Assembly: GCF_014856545.2 (NCBI RefSeq)
Contig: NZ_CP109811.1
Location: 2,846,001 to 2,910,000, forward strand
Direction: 5' to 3'
DNA from: Mesobacillus jeotgali
Lineage (GTDB): Bacteria > Bacillota > Bacilli > Bacillales > Cytobacillaceae
DNA: 64,000 bases
Position 1 is the first letter of the stretch. Every line of letters starts with the position of its first letter. Both the position numbers and the translations under genes were made by a program. Below the pieces are notes generated by a model. It was not told where the DNA came from. It ran no database searches and saw nothing but the letters and a program-made list of their open reading frames with translations. This document shows positions 55,958 to 64,000 of the stretch, piece after piece.

Positions 55958-57123
55958 CGAAACCTTCTGCTCTTTTTTTGTTTTCGATTGATCATCCACA
56001 GTGCAGCCGCTGCCATTAGCACTACTGCTCCTATTAAAGTATTGACAGATACCAGTCCGCTTTGTTCCGGCTCTGGTGCAGCCTCCTTTTTCACTTCAGG
56101 TTTTTTCCCTATCAGGGGTTTAAGTTCGATAGACTGAATTATTTCCCCATCCTTCTTATAAATCTTTAAAATTCCATCTTTGTCCACGACTCTCTTGCCA
56201 TTTTCAATCGGTTCAGTAAAAAGGAGATTTTGACTTGCTTTGAACTTCAGATTTCCACTTGCGAAGGTTTCCCCTTCTTTGATTTGAGAGGATTTAAAAG
56301 CAGCGAAGCCATAATCGAATAGCTTGGCAGTATCCTCATAAATTTTCCGTTTGTATTCTGATTTCAGCAGGATGGCCGTCAATTTCAACTGGCCGTTATC
56401 AGCAGTAGTGGCAAGCGTTTGTTTTGATTGGTCTACAAAGCCTGTCTTTCCCCCTGTGATTCCTTCATATGGTATTTCACCTTTTAGCATACGGTGATGA
56501 GAGTGAATGGTTGTATCCCAGGACTCTCCATCCCAATCTACTTGCTTAGTCCCAAAAATTTCCCGAAAATCCGGATTGTTCATCGCATAGTTTAAGATCA
56601 AGCCAAGGTCCCTGGCTGTTGTATAATGATTCTCATCGAACAAACCATGCGGGTTGACAAAATGAGTATCCTCTACGCCGATATTTGTCTCCAGGAACTG
56701 ATTAAGCTTTTTTGAATAGCTCTCCATCGAACCATCCAGATGGATGGCAATTGCCAGTGCAGCGTCATTTCCTGAATTAATAAGCATTCCCTGGATCAGC
56801 TTTCTCAATGAAACCTGTTCTCCAGGGTTGAGATAAACCCTTGTTCCATCGATATTCTCTATTTCCTCACTTACTATGACTAGCTCATTAAGTTCAGCTG
56901 TTTCAATTGCATAGATGGCAGTAGCAATCTTTGTCAAGCTCGCAGGATACATCTTTGTTTCTTCATTTTTCCCGAATAATACCGCACCAGTCTCCGTGTC
57001 CATCAAAACAGCAGCTTCTGAAGTTAAAACAGGATCTTCTCCCTCTGCTTTAACTAATCCGGCAGAAAAATACACGCTCATTAATAATAACAACATAAAC
57101 AGGGCCATAAACTTCCTCATCAT
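55948..57123 (-). CDS. dacF: D-alanyl-D-alanine carboxypeptidase (PBP5-like, DacF type)
   Basis: 391 aa. Signal peptide (first about 26 residues), SxxK motif PASLTKIATA near 62, SGN near 118, KTG in GGKTGF near 225, then a C-terminal beta domain and, unusually visible here, a transmembrane tail (LIGAVVLMAAAALWMI) with basic stop-transfer residues. Trims pentapeptides in peptidoglycan; DacF-type proteins act in the spore cortex. GGAAGTGGT precedes the ATG. Confidence 0.9.
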   Translation of the reverse strand: MMRKFMALFMLLLLMSVYFSAGLVKAEGEDPVLTSEAAVLMDTETGAVLFGKNEETKMYPASLTKIATAIYAIETAELNELVIVSEEIENIDGTRVYLNPGEQVSLRKLIQGMLINSGNDAALAIAIHLDGSMESYSKKLNQFLETNIGVEDTHFVNPHGLFDENHYTTARDLGLILNYAMNNPDFREIFGTKQVDWDGESWDTTIHSHHRMLKGEIPYEGITGGKTGFVDQSKQTLATTADNGQLKLTAILLKSEYKRKIYEDTAKLFDYGFAAFKSSQIKEGETFASGNLKFKASQNLLFTEPIENGKRVVDKDGILKIYKKDGEIIQSIELKPLIGKKPEVKKEAAPEPEQSGLVSVNTLIGAVVLMAAAALWMINRKQKKSRRFRSR

Positions 57124-57274
57124 ACCACTTCCAGTATCCTAATCTCTCCTTTTATTTTAGCAGAATCCTGTCGAAAGATGTTTAGTGTTATTATTTTTTA
57201 ATTAAACTGGAATAAACTGAAAAGATTGTAAACCTATCACCATGAAGCCAAACAAGCGTTATCTCAAAAAATCA

Positions 57275-57301
57275 GGTCACCAATGAAATTCATCGGTGAC
57301 C
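57275..57301 (-). terminator. Terminator of nrnB
   Basis: GGTCACC (57275-57281) / GGTGACC (57295-57301), with an ATG/CAT inner extension and a following T-run on the minus strand. Confidence 0.8.
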
Positions 57302-57355
57302 AAATTGTAACTATAATTTATTGCCATTGACTGAGGTTTTGAGACCCTTTTCCCC

Positions 57356-58549
57356 TCAATTCCCTCCGTTGAACACGATATTTTCCAGATAGGAAATATA
57401 GACGTCATCCCTGGCCAGAGCAGCTCCATACTCCCTTTTTACAAATCGTTCAGCTAATTCAAAACCTTCAAATGGTCCGTGCCGATCCTTACTCTCCTGT
57501 TGAACGAAATATCGGGTACCATCTGTATAAATCAGATAAAAGTCACGGTCGCGGTTCTCATATAGACAACCATTTTTGGAGTCCTTTAGATTATAAGTAT
57601 TTCTAAAGGCGTCCGGCTTAATTGGATCCAGCGGAAAAGCTTGTTCAATATAGCGGTTATAAGCCTCCTTGTTTATGGAGCAACCAGATGCTTTAGCGTG
57701 TCCGCCCCCGCCAAATTCGCCAGCGACGGCAGAGACATCCACGTCATCATGGATTGTCCTGAAGCTTATTTTCTTTCCGCCTAAATTTAAAATCGCTATA
57801 TAATCCAGATGTGGATATTCCTTGCCAAGCTCGTTCCCCAATTCGGAATGATAGGATTCCGCGTGAACGACGCCTCCATATAAACCATCTGTTTCAATTT
57901 GGATAATTTCCCGTTTTTTCCTCCTGATGTATCGCTCTATTTTATCCTCTTCCATCTCAAGCAGTTTTTTTTCAAAATCATCATAATCAAAACGATCTCC
58001 AGATGTCAGACGAGGTACCATCCGCTCTTCAAATTCTTCTATTGAAACCATAAAAAACAGGTCGTTCAAATTCTTTGCTTTGTAATTCTTAAGGATGTCC
58101 CAGTCCCAAGTATCATATTGCCTGACAAGTTCAACAAACTCATCCAGAGATCCATTTTTAACCAGATGATTTTCCTGGACTAAATAGTCATATACAAGTG
58201 ATGCTGCGCTAGTCAGTGTCCCGGATTCATCCTCCACTATTACGCTGCCCCAGCTGTATTCATTGAAATGCATTGCAGTTTTATGGTGGTCAATCAGCTT
58301 TGCCTTTCCCCCTTCATTAACAAACTGATTGATTTTTTCAGTGTTCTCATGGTTAACAGATAAATCGGTTATGTAAAGGTGGTCCTCCTTTTTCATGCGG
58401 TCATTCATTCTGTCAAAATATTTCTCCACCTGGAAGTTAAGTCCAGAGACAGAATTATAACGGACATCGGCCTTTTCACCGAACGCAAGCCTGAATAAAA
58501 TCCCGCAGGCCACTCCATCTAAGTCATTATGCGTAAATAAACGGTACAT
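57356..58549 (-). CDS. nrnB: DHH-family oligoribonuclease NrnB
   Basis: 397 aa. DHH-phosphoesterase motifs: HNDLDG near residue 8, ITDLSV near 62, LIDHHKTAMH near 88, and the DHHA1 motif GGGGHAKASGCSI near 278. B. subtilis NrnB (YngD) degrades 2- to 5-mer RNAs in the final step of RNA turnover. Length and domains agree. Start follows AAGGAGG. Confidence 0.88.
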   Translation of the reverse strand: MYRLFTHNDLDGVACGILFRLAFGEKADVRYNSVSGLNFQVEKYFDRMNDRMKKEDHLYITDLSVNHENTEKINQFVNEGGKAKLIDHHKTAMHFNEYSWGSVIVEDESGTLTSAASLVYDYLVQENHLVKNGSLDEFVELVRQYDTWDWDILKNYKAKNLNDLFFMVSIEEFEERMVPRLTSGDRFDYDDFEKKLLEMEEDKIERYIRRKKREIIQIETDGLYGGVVHAESYHSELGNELGKEYPHLDYIAILNLGGKKISFRTIHDDVDVSAVAGEFGGGGHAKASGCSINKEAYNRYIEQAFPLDPIKPDAFRNTYNLKDSKNGCLYENRDRDFYLIYTDGTRYFVQQESKDRHGPFEGFELAERFVKREYGAALARDDVYISYLENIVFNGGN

Positions 58550-58689
58550 ACTTTCCTCCTTGGTTTGTATCTAATCTATAGTTTGTTGTTGCCCAGTTAA
58601 TCTATACAGGGAAAATTCAAAAAAAATTAGACAAGTTCAGCCAGGGGACGAGCATAGATATTTAAAGAGGATAGTAAGGAGGTGAAAAC

Positions 58690-59139
58690 ATGCATTTCTT
58701 TGTGTTTAGAAGAAGAACATTATATTTTTTTGGACTAATCGTATTTATTGCCATCGTCGGTACCCTATGGTTGAGCCTAAAGCCTGATGCCACTCCGGCA
58801 ATCGGCGGACAGAATGAACAAATCCGAGAAATCCATATGGTGACAGGTGAATTCAAGTCTACTACAGATGATGGCAAGGAAATAGAAGCATACCGATGGG
58901 ACCCAGGAACAATCTTTATGGAAAAAGGAGAAAAGGTTCATTTAAAGATACTGGGGGTCAACGGAAAAGAACATCCTTTCATCATTGAAGGAACCGATAT
59001 AAAAGGCGTAGTGAAAAAAGGTGAAGAAACAGTCATCCCTTTACAATTTGATAAAGAGGGTACCTACAGACTGATTTGTCTGACTCATCCTTCAGCTGAG
59101 CATAACGGACCCATGATTGCCTATATCGTCGTCGATTAA
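58690..59139 (+). CDS. Membrane-anchored cupredoxin
   Basis: 149 aa: N-terminal transmembrane helix (LYFFGLIVFIAIVGTLWLSL), then a single cupredoxin domain with the probable copper ligands His in KEHPFII near 100 and Cys-His-Met in CLTHPS...GPM near 130-143. Likely an extracytoplasmic electron-transfer or copper-handling protein. GGAGGTG precedes the ATG. Confidence 0.85.
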   Translation: MHFFVFRRRTLYFFGLIVFIAIVGTLWLSLKPDATPAIGGQNEQIREIHMVTGEFKSTTDDGKEIEAYRWDPGTIFMEKGEKVHLKILGVNGKEHPFIIEGTDIKGVVKKGEETVIPLQFDKEGTYRLICLTHPSAEHNGPMIAYIVVD

Positions 59140-59150
59140 GCCAAAAGGAG

Positions 59151-59172
59151 AACAGGATATTGCATCCTGTTT
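59151..59172 (+). terminator. Terminator of the cupredoxin gene
   Basis: AACAGGAT (59151-59158) / ATCCTGTT (59164-59171) plus T-run. Confidence 0.82.
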
Positions 59173-59362
59173 TTTCTTTTGGATACAATTTGAAATTGAC
59201 ACAAAACATACATAACACTATAAACACGGTACTAATTTTCCTGATAGAATTATATACATAAAGAAATTCTTATATAACAGCATCAAAAAACACCCGCACA
59301 ATTATAGAACAGTTTAAATAATTAAGTTTAATTATAAGAACTGAACACTTATCATTGTTATC

Positions 59363-59380
59363 TTGTTCATAATTTCACAA
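59363..59380 (+). promoter_or_regulatory. Rex-box-like site in the pflB promoter
   Basis: TTGTTCATAATTTCACAA matches 12 of 14 fixed positions of the Rex box. A TATGAT -10-like box lies at 59412-59417 with no good -35, so an activator may also be needed; a second TCACA half-site at 59386 is not a full Fnr palindrome. Confidence 0.55.
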
Positions 59381-59466
59381 ATATGTCACACTCAATCTGT
59401 TATATCCGTAGTATGATAAAAGTGTGGTAACTGTTATATAAACATCTACTTTAGAGGTGAATTTAA

Positions 59467-61692
59467 ATGGAACAATGGAAAGGCTTTAAAAATGGTGCTT
59501 GGCAGGAAGATATCAATGTTAGGGACTTTATTCTAAAAAACTTCTCTGAATATACCGGTGATTCCAGCTTCCTTGAAGGTGCAACTGAGGAAACGCTTCA
59601 ATTATGGCAGCAGGTAATGGAATTGACAAAGCAGGAACGCGACAACGGCGGTGTTCTAGATATGGATACCAAAGTGGTATCCACCATTACATCCCATGGA
59701 CCTGGCTATCTTGATCAGAGCAAAGAAAAAGTCGTAGGCTTCCAGACCGATAAGCCATTTAAACGTTCTATGCAGCCTTTTGGCGGCATTCGTATGGCGA
59801 AAGCAGCTTGCGAGGCATATGGTTATGAATTGGATAAAGAAGTAGAAAAAATCTTCACTGACTTCCGCAAAACGCATAACCAGGGTGTTTTCGATGTTTA
59901 TACAAAAGAAATGCTCCAGGCTCGTAAAGCCGGAATCATCACTGGCCTGCCGGATGCTTATGGACGCGGCCGCATCATTGGCGACTACCGCCGTGTAGCT
60001 CTTTATGGTGTAGACTTCCTGATGGAGCAAAAGAAGAAAGACCATGGAATGACAAGCAGTGTCATGACTGAGGACACAATGCGCCTAAGGGAAGAAATTT
60101 CAGAGCAATACCGTTCATTGAATGAATTGAAGCAGCTTGCCCAGAGCTATGGTTATGATATTTCCAAGCCAGCATCCAATGCTGTTGAAGCCTTCCAGTG
60201 GGTCTACTTCGCATACCTTGCAGCAATCAAGGAACAGAATGGTGCAGCAATGAGCCTTGGCCGTGTAGCAACTTTCCTGGATATCTATATTGAAAGAGAC
60301 TTGCAAAATGGAACACTTACTGAAAAAGAAGCACAGGAGATTGTCGATCATTTCGTCATGAAGCTCCGCCTCGTGAAATTTGCACGTACTCCTGACTACA
60401 ACGAGTTATTCAGCGGCGATCCAACATGGGTAACTGAATCAATCGGCGGTATGGCACACAACGGGCAATCGCTTGTAACGAAAAACTCTTTCCGCTTCCT
60501 TCATACACTTGATAATCTCGGACCGGCTCCAGAGCCAAACCTGACAGTTTTATGGTCCCCAGCCCTGCCTGAGAATTTCAAGAAGTATTGTGCTGAGATG
60601 TCTATCAAAACTAGCTCTATCCAGTATGAAAATGACGATTTAATGCGCTGTGAATATGGCGATGACTACGGTATCGCATGCTGCGTATCAGCGATGGAAA
60701 TCGGAAAGCAAATGCAGTTCTTCGGAGCACGCGCCAACCTGGCGAAAGCATTGCTTTACGCAATCAATGGCGGTGTCGATGAAAAGCTTAAGATTCAAGT
60801 TGCTCCGGCTTTGAGCCCGATCACTTCTGATGTGCTTGACTATAAGGAAGTAATGGCCAAATTCGATACTGTAATGGAATGGCTTGCCGGCCTTTACATC
60901 AATACTCTTAATGTCATCCACTACATGCATGATAAATACAGCTACGAAAGAATCGAAATGGCGCTACATGATACAGAAGTCCTTCGCACAATGGCAACTG
61001 GAATTGCAGGCTTAAGCGTAGTAGCGGATTCATTGAGTGCAATCAAGCATGCAAAGGTAAAAGTAATTCGTGACGAAAACGGCATTGCCGTTGATTTTGA
61101 AACAGAAGGCGATTTCCCTAAATACGGCAACAATGATGATCGTGTTGACAGCATCGCAGTTGAACTTGTGAAAAGCTTCATGACTAAGCTGCGCAAACAC
61201 CCGACATATCGCAACTCAGTCCATACAATGTCAATCCTAACGATTACGTCTAACGTCGTATATGGGAAAAAGACAGGTAATACACCGGATGGAAGACGCG
61301 CTGGCGAACCATTCGCTCCAGGTGCTAACCCAATGCATGGACGCGACACTAAAGGAACACTCGCTTCCTTGTCATCTGTAGCAAAGCTTCCATACAGCTA
61401 TGCACTTGACGGGATTTCAAACACATTCTCCATCGTGCCAAAAGCACTTGGAAAAGAAGAAGACAGCCGTACAAATAACCTTGTTTCCATCCTTGATGGC
61501 TATGCGATCAAAGACGGTCACCACCTAAACGTAAACGTGTTTAACCGGGAAACTCTATTAAATGCTATGGAACATCCTGAAGAATATCCGCAGCTGACAA
61601 TCCGTGTATCTGGATATGCAGTCAACTTCATCAAGCTTACACGTGAACAACAGCTGGATGTCATTAACCGTACATTCCATGAAACAATGTAA
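59467..61692 (+). CDS. pflB: Pyruvate formate-lyase
   Basis: 741 aa glycyl-radical enzyme converting pyruvate + CoA to acetyl-CoA + formate under anaerobiosis. The active-site cysteine pair is in GIACCVSAM near residue 405, and the radical glycine is in RVSGYAV near 717. Other conserved parts are [23 protein letters not shown] and [27 protein letters not shown] precedes the ATG. Paired with its activase downstream. Confidence 0.97.
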   Translation: MEQWKGFKNGAWQEDINVRDFILKNFSEYTGDSSFLEGATEETLQLWQQVMELTKQERDNGGVLDMDTKVVSTITSHGPGYLDQSKEKVVGFQTDKPFKRSMQPFGGIRMAKAACEAYGYELDKEVEKIFTDFRKTHNQGVFDVYTKEMLQARKAGIITGLPDAYGRGRIIGDYRRVALYGVDFLMEQKKKDHGMTSSVMTEDTMRLREEISEQYRSLNELKQLAQSYGYDISKPASNAVEAFQWVYFAYLAAIKEQNGAAMSLGRVATFLDIYIERDLQNGTLTEKEAQEIVDHFVMKLRLVKFARTPDYNELFSGDPTWVTESIGGMAHNGQSLVTKNSFRFLHTLDNLGPAPEPNLTVLWSPALPENFKKYCAEMSIKTSSIQYENDDLMRCEYGDDYGIACCVSAMEIGKQMQFFGARANLAKALLYAINGGVDEKLKIQVAPALSPITSDVLDYKEVMAKFDTVMEWLAGLYINTLNVIHYMHDKYSYERIEMALHDTEVLRTMATGIAGLSVVADSLSAIKHAKVKVIRDENGIAVDFETEGDFPKYGNNDDRVDSIAVELVKSFMTKLRKHPTYRNSVHTMSILTITSNVVYGKKTGNTPDGRRAGEPFAPGANPMHGRDTKGTLASLSSVAKLPYSYALDGISNTFSIVPKALGKEEDSRTNNLVSILDGYAIKDGHHLNVNVFNRETLLNAMEHPEEYPQLTIRVSGYAVNFIKLTREQQLDVINRTFHETM

Positions 61693-61709
61693 TTAATTCA
61701 ATTGTACCG

Positions 61710-61749
61710 AAACAGGAGTTGCCCCTCCCCATGGCGGGAACTCCTGTTT
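61710..61749 (+). terminator. Hairpin between pflB and pflA (attenuating terminator)
   Basis: AACAGGAGTT (61711-61720) / AACTCCTGTT (61739-61748) followed by TTTT, then the pflA RBS. It probably lowers activase transcript relative to pflB and may protect the pflB 3' end. Confidence 0.7.
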
Positions 61750-61769
61750 TAATGAAAGGAGAAATCATC

Positions 61770-62510
61770 ATGATCGGAAACATTCATTCTATTGAAACCT
61801 TTGGAACCGTAGACGGACCCGGGATTCGCTATGTCATCTTTACACAGGGGTGCCTGCTGCGGTGCCAATTTTGTCATAATGCAGACACCTGGGAGATTGG
61901 CACGGGCAAACAGATGTCTGTTTCCGAAATTATTGATGATTTGAAAGCCTATCTGCCTTTTATTGAAGCTTCTGGCGGCGGCATCACTGTAAGCGGCGGT
62001 GAACCGCTTTTACAGATTCCTTTTATTACTGAGCTTTTCAAGGAGTGCAAAAAACTAGGAGTGCATACCACTATCGATTCTTCTGGAGGATGTTATTCAA
62101 CTGCTCCCCTTTTTCAGCAGCAGCTGGAAGAGCTCTTAAATTACACTGATCTAATTCTATTAGATTTAAAGCATATCAATAGGAAAAAACATATTAAACT
62201 GACAGGAATGGCCAATGATCACATCTTGGATTTCGCCCGTTTTTTATCAGACCATCAAGTTCCAATTTGGGTACGCCATGTACTGGTCCCTGGAGTCACA
62301 AATGAAATTGAGGACCTAACCAAATTAGGCGAGTTTATTGGCACTCTGGAAAATGTAAAAAAGCTTGAGGTATTGCCGTATCATAAGCTTGGCGTTTATA
62401 AATGGGAAGCACTAGGGCTAGAGTATCCACTTAAAGATGTCGAACCTCCATCCGACGAAGAAGTGGAAAATGCCTATAATCTATTAACTGCCCATATAAC
62501 AGTGAATTAA
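61770..62510 (+). CDS. pflA: Pyruvate formate-lyase activating enzyme
   Basis: 246 aa radical-SAM protein that installs the glycyl radical in PFL. The [4Fe-4S] motif CLLRCQFC (C-x3-C-x2-C) is near residue 27, followed by HNADTW; SGGGITVSGGEPLLQ near 70 binds SAM. ATG 61770 with AAAGGAG is chosen; a longer reading from 61719 runs through the hairpin. Confidence 0.96.
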   Translation: MIGNIHSIETFGTVDGPGIRYVIFTQGCLLRCQFCHNADTWEIGTGKQMSVSEIIDDLKAYLPFIEASGGGITVSGGEPLLQIPFITELFKECKKLGVHTTIDSSGGCYSTAPLFQQQLEELLNYTDLILLDLKHINRKKHIKLTGMANDHILDFARFLSDHQVPIWVRHVLVPGVTNEIEDLTKLGEFIGTLENVKKLEVLPYHKLGVYKWEALGLEYPLKDVEPPSDEEVENAYNLLTAHITVN

Positions 62511-62537
62511 CAGCAGGATTCCTACCTGCTGTTTTTT
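62511..62537 (+). terminator. Terminator of pflBA
   Basis: CAGCAGG (62511-62517) / CCTGCTG (62525-62531) plus a run of T. Confidence 0.85.
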
Positions 62538-62600
62538 TCTGCATACTATTTTGATATTTTTTTAGTATCATAGTGGTAATAGTGTTTGTGGAGGTTCTTT

Positions 62601-63335
62601 ATGTATCAACTGTTTACAGAGATCAGCAATTTTTTGAGCGGACCATTTTTCACCCTTGTGAACCAGACTGAACAAATCCCCTTATTGGCCAGCTTCCTCT
62701 TAGGACTTGTCGGGGCTCTTGCTCCATGCCAGCTGACAGGAAATCTCGGCGCCATCACCTATTATGGCAACAGGAGTCTGCAGGCAAAAAGCCAGTGGAT
62801 TGAAATTGCCTTTTTCATACTGGGGAAAATATTAGTCTTTACATTGCTGGGCCTTGCAGTCTGGCTGGTCGGACAAAGCTTCCAGCAAATCTTGCCGGGC
62901 TTCTTTTCCTGGTTCCGTAAACTGATGGGCCCCCTATTCATCCTGATCGGTCTGTCACTTATCGGGCTCTTCGCATTTAATTGGATCAATCGTTTCACGT
63001 CAGTTTTACCACAATGGACTGGCAGCGGAAAAACAGGATCTTTTTTAATGGGGGTAAGCTTTTCAATCGCATTCTGTCCATCGATGTTTTCTCTGTACTT
63101 CTTCACACTTATGCCGATTGTGCTGAATACGTCGTACGGAGCAGTCCTTCCGTCTATTTTTGCCATTGGAACTTCCATCCCGCTGATTATCTTTGCGGTT
63201 GTCATTTCATACATTGGGCTGAATGGGGCATTGTTGAAAAAAGGTCGCAAGTTGGGGTCAGTTGTACAGAAAATGGCAGGAGCCATTTTAATTATCGTTG
63301 GAATTTTTGATACTGTCACATACTGGGGGTTGTAA
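62601..63335 (+). CDS. CcdA/DsbD-like transmembrane protein (TauE/SafE-type annotation)
   Basis: 244 aa with about six transmembrane segments. GALAPCQLTGN near residue 38 and SIAFCPSMFSLYFF near 155 carry the two membrane cysteines typical of CcdA/DsbD-type thiol electron carriers. It could pass reductant across the membrane for cytochrome c or copper-protein maturation (cytochrome c, SCO and cupredoxin genes are in the window). Substrate not proven. ATG 62601 follows GGAGG. Confidence 0.82.
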   Translation: MYQLFTEISNFLSGPFFTLVNQTEQIPLLASFLLGLVGALAPCQLTGNLGAITYYGNRSLQAKSQWIEIAFFILGKILVFTLLGLAVWLVGQSFQQILPGFFSWFRKLMGPLFILIGLSLIGLFAFNWINRFTSVLPQWTGSGKTGSFLMGVSFSIAFCPSMFSLYFFTLMPIVLNTSYGAVLPSIFAIGTSIPLIIFAVVISYIGLNGALLKKGRKLGSVVQKMAGAILIIVGIFDTVTYWGL

Positions 63336-63376
63336 ATTAATTTATAGTAAAGCTGTTTAAATTTAACGGGGATTTC

Positions 63377-63620
63377 TTGACAGCTTTGACCCCTTATCCT
63401 AAAAGTCTGTCACAATAACAAGCTTTTCTTGACAGCTTTACCGCCTTATCCTAAAAAGCTGTCACAATAGCGGGGGTTTCTTGACAGCTTTGCCCCCTCA
63501 TCCTGAAAAACTGTCACAATAACAAGCTTTTCTTGACAGCTTTGCCTCCTCATCCCGAAAAGCTGTCACAATTACCAGCTTTTCTTGACAGCTTTGCCTA
63601 CTTATCCCGAAAAGCTGTCA
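63377..63620. repeat. Five tandem 52-bp hairpin units
   Basis: TTGACAGC recurs at 63377, 63429, 63481, 63533 and 63585, exactly 52 nt apart. Each unit can fold as TTGACAGCTTT / AAAAGCTGTCA around a 12-14 nt loop, followed by a variable linker. Three linkers contain AGCTTTTC. Units differ by a few bases, with some compensated in both arms. Not a CRISPR: the whole unit repeats. Confidence 0.9.
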
Positions 63621-63754
63621 AGATACATGCAAATTCCTGATATTTACAAAGTTGTTCGGTAGCTGGGTTGCTTCCGCATCTAAGCACTAAGCTAGCAACC
63701 TATTTAGTGCAATAACAATAACTTTGTCATAACCAAACAACATGCTTTAAACCA

Positions 63755-63786
63755 AATAGCCATGAACCTCGAAGTCCATGACTATT
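63755..63786 (-). terminator. Terminator of the zinc-ribbon gene
   Basis: AATAG...CATG / CATG...CTATT arms around a TTCG-like loop on the minus strand, followed by a T-rich stretch. Confidence 0.6.
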
Positions 63787-63790
63787 CGAC

Positions 63791-63997
63791 TTATGCTATA
63801 TTCATATTTTCCTTGTATCCCGGCTCACAGTTGATGCAAACTGCTTGGTCGTAATCATCAGTGTTTACGTCCTCTGGGTTATACTCGATCCCACAAAGTG
63901 AACATTCTACCATTTCTTCATCATCATATTTCACCACTTCTGGGATAGGGTCATTGACCTTGAGCTCTCCTGCCCAAACGCCGCTTACCGTAGACAT
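63791..63997 (-). CDS. Small zinc-ribbon/rubredoxin-like protein (may extend beyond the window)
   Basis: At least 68 aa. CSLCGIEYNPED and AVCINCEPG form a C-x2-C...C-x2-C metal site, as in rubredoxin-like or zinc-ribbon proteins; the usual rubredoxin aromatic core is not evident. The first ATG lies 3 nt from the window edge, so upstream signals and the true start cannot be judged. Confidence 0.65.
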   Translation of the reverse strand: MSTVSGVWAGELKVNDPIPEVVKYDDEEMVECSLCGIEYNPEDVNTDDYDQAVCINCEPGYKENMNIA

Positions 63998-64000
63998 TTC

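Larger units (their letters stand above)
63336..63790. other. Gene-free gap holding the 52-bp repeat array
   Basis: 455 bp without a gene. Positions 63377-63620 are the tandem array; 63621-63754 show nothing recognisable; a terminator follows. Confidence 0.6.

Noticed and set aside
59374..59390. Complete Fnr box at pflB
   Set aside because: Two TCACA half-sites are in the same orientation, not the TGTGA-N6-TCACA palindrome.
63377..63620. CRISPR array
   Set aside because: The entire 52-nt unit repeats, with no unique spacers, and no cas gene is nearby.

Overview
The window is chromosomal DNA from a spore-forming, facultatively anaerobic member of the Bacillaceae. Evidence for this is a set of close counterparts of Bacillus subtilis genes (ccpN, the PPDK regulator, ykoFEDC, csgA, yteA, yhfH, yocH, nrnB, ykuS), a Fnr with the Bacillus-type C-terminal cysteine cluster, strong AGGAGG-like ribosome binding sites with frequent TTG/GTG starts, and abundant stem-loop/U-tract terminators. 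A Mesobacillus/Neobacillus-like species would fit, but the sequence does not prove the genus. No phage, complete insertion sequence, CRISPR array, rRNA or tRNA was seen.

Layout. 0-7 kb: ppdK-ppsR-ccpN (pyruvate/PEP control), exoA, then a divergent MocR regulator/EamA transporter pair with three operator-like repeats. 7-13.8 kb: photolyase, a DUF3307-SatD pair with a palindromic operator, cyclophilin, a structured RNA candidate, VanZ, GNAT and Mug glycosylase. 13.9-18.4 kb: fdhD, a DUF1641 gene and a large cysteine-type formate dehydrogenase. 20.7-24.5 kb: a TPP riboswitch and the ykoFEDC thiamine-precursor ECF transporter. 24.5-31.7 kb: diheme cytochrome c (frameshifted), ferritin-like protein, methyltransferase, zinc alcohol dehydrogenase, csgA, YihY family protein, yteA (frameshifted) and a coiled-coil protein. 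31.8-37.4 kb: LysM-3D protein, a second formate dehydrogenase with an in-frame UGA, and a sensor kinase (frameshifted). 37.4-43.7 kb: small proteins, a decayed segment, methyltransferase, MFS transporter, XapX and a formate/nitrite channel. 43.9-53.5 kb: Smr-less MutS2 behind an attenuator-like leader, fnr, lrgAB, sco, ABC-F and modAB. 53.6-64 kb: lipoprotein, phoA, dac, nrnB, cupredoxin, pflB-pflA, a CcdA-like protein, a 52-bp tandem hairpin array and a zinc-ribbon protein.

How the genes fit together. The window is rich in anaerobic and formate metabolism: pyruvate formate-lyase and its activase make formate, a FocA/NirC-family channel moves it, two different molybdopterin formate dehydrogenases oxidise it, FdhD sulfurates their cofactor, ModAB imports molybdate, and Fnr plus Rex/Fnr-like palindromes could tie these genes to oxygen or redox state. 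The genes are scattered rather than in one operon.

The most notable object is the formate dehydrogenase at 32955-35015. Its active-site codon is TGA, followed 12 nt later by a stem-loop whose position and loop match the E. coli fdhF SECIS, so it is very probably a selenoprotein in a lineage where selenocysteine is uncommon. Several single-base indels in short homopolymers (cytochrome c, yteA, sensor kinase, possibly two small genes) could be real lesions or sequencing errors and need read-level checking.
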